Below, one piece after another: positions 5,266 through 5,446 of a DNA stretch of 5,446 bases. This stretch comes from Bacteroidota bacterium. GTDB lineage: Bacteria > Bacteroidota > Bacteroidia > Chitinophagales > LD1. Under the pieces are notes generated by a model. That model searched no databases. It was given only the letters and a program-made list of their open reading frames with translations, and was not told the origin of the DNA. The position numbers were made by a program, and so were the translations under genes. The first letter of the stretch is position 1, and each line of letters opens with the position of its first letter. The DNA is taken from NCBI GenBank assembly GCA_023428205.1, contig JAEYZB010000118.1:1-5446 (forward strand), read 5' to 3'.

Positions 5266-5446
5266 TTATTCCACTACCACCGGAAATTCTACTTCCACAT
5301 CGGTATCACCCGGTTCGTAGGTTCCGTCTTTCACACCTGGTTGGTGGCGTAAGGTGATTTTAATCGTGCCTGTTCCTGCATTGCTTGTTTGCCATGTCGA
5401 AAGCAAGCCGATTGGTAAATTATGCGAATCGTGGTCAGTGATTGTA
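5266..5446 (-). CDS. C-terminal end of a probable 'type 1 periplasmic binding fold' lipoprotein
   Basis: The minus strand is open from the right edge to a TAA (complement of 5266-5268), giving the last 59 residues of a longer protein; its start is outside the window. The segment reads as alternating beta strands: NLPIGLLSTWQT (9-20), GTGTIKITLRHQPGVKDGTY (24-43), then GDTDVEVEFPVVVE at the end. This layout (a G-L-x-T-x-W/F-x-T turn, G-T-x-x-I-x-LRH-x-P, then a G-x-TD-x-EV-x-F ending) resembles a small Bacteroidota lipoprotein family that databases label 'type 1 periplasmic binding fold superfamily protein', about 180 residues long and often next to a TonB-dependent receptor gene. The name is an annotation convention; the biochemical role is not established. 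The assignment comes from memory of the family's C-terminal pattern and was not searched. It is followed by the terminator at 5215-5248. Confidence 0.6.
   Translation of the reverse strand, partial: TITDHDSHNLPIGLLSTWQTSNAGTGTIKITLRHQPGVKDGTYEPGDTDVEVEFPVVVE

Noticed and set aside
1..5446. Defence system, mobile element or CRISPR array
   Set aside because: All sizeable coding regions belong to ordinary chromosomal families. There is no transposase, integrase, nuclease, phage gene, spaced direct-repeat array or tRNA-flanked insertion in the window.

Overview
The window looks like chromosomal DNA from a member of the Bacteroidota, probably Chitinophagales or a related order. I infer this from moderately AT-rich DNA, AT-rich leaders with no clear Shine-Dalgarno site, a TAnnTTTG-type promoter element, a signal peptide whose predicted mature protein begins with Gln, and family types common in that phylum: a CHX-like antiporter, a YceI lipoprotein and a 'type 1 periplasmic binding fold' lipoprotein tail. 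The genus cannot be fixed from the sequence alone.

Layout, left to right: (1) a YceI-family lipoprotein on the minus strand, cut by the left edge (1-493). (2) A divergent 101-base gap, then type I methionine aminopeptidase (map) on the plus strand (595-1398). (3) A short convergent gap with hairpins, then a small secreted protein with a carboxypeptidase-regulatory-like beta-sandwich on the minus strand (1439-1906). (4) A 291-base divergent spacer with a good Bacteroidota promoter facing left and a cluster of GAACG motifs. (5) A ferritin on the plus strand (2198-2719) with a complete ferroxidase centre. (6) A convergent gap with a strong bidirectional terminator and a second terminator that overlaps the next stop codon. 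(7) A 755-residue CPA2/CHX-like monovalent cation/proton antiporter on the minus strand (2845-5112), preceded by a 28-codon in-frame upstream ORF whose stop abuts its start codon. (8) A perfect 14-bp-stem terminator (5215-5248), then the last 59 codons of a probable surface lipoprotein on the minus strand, cut by the right edge.

Strands run -, +, -, +, -, -, and gene ends are mostly marked by terminator-like hairpins, so each gene is probably its own transcription unit. There is no sign of an operon or of one shared pathway. The functions are housekeeping (N-terminal Met removal), iron storage, ion and pH homeostasis, and envelope proteins. I found no mobile element, CRISPR array, tRNA, rRNA or defence system. 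The points that deserve a second look are regulatory: the upstream ORF of the antiporter, the motif cluster and dyad between the secreted protein and ferritin, and a possible nearly leaderless map transcript.
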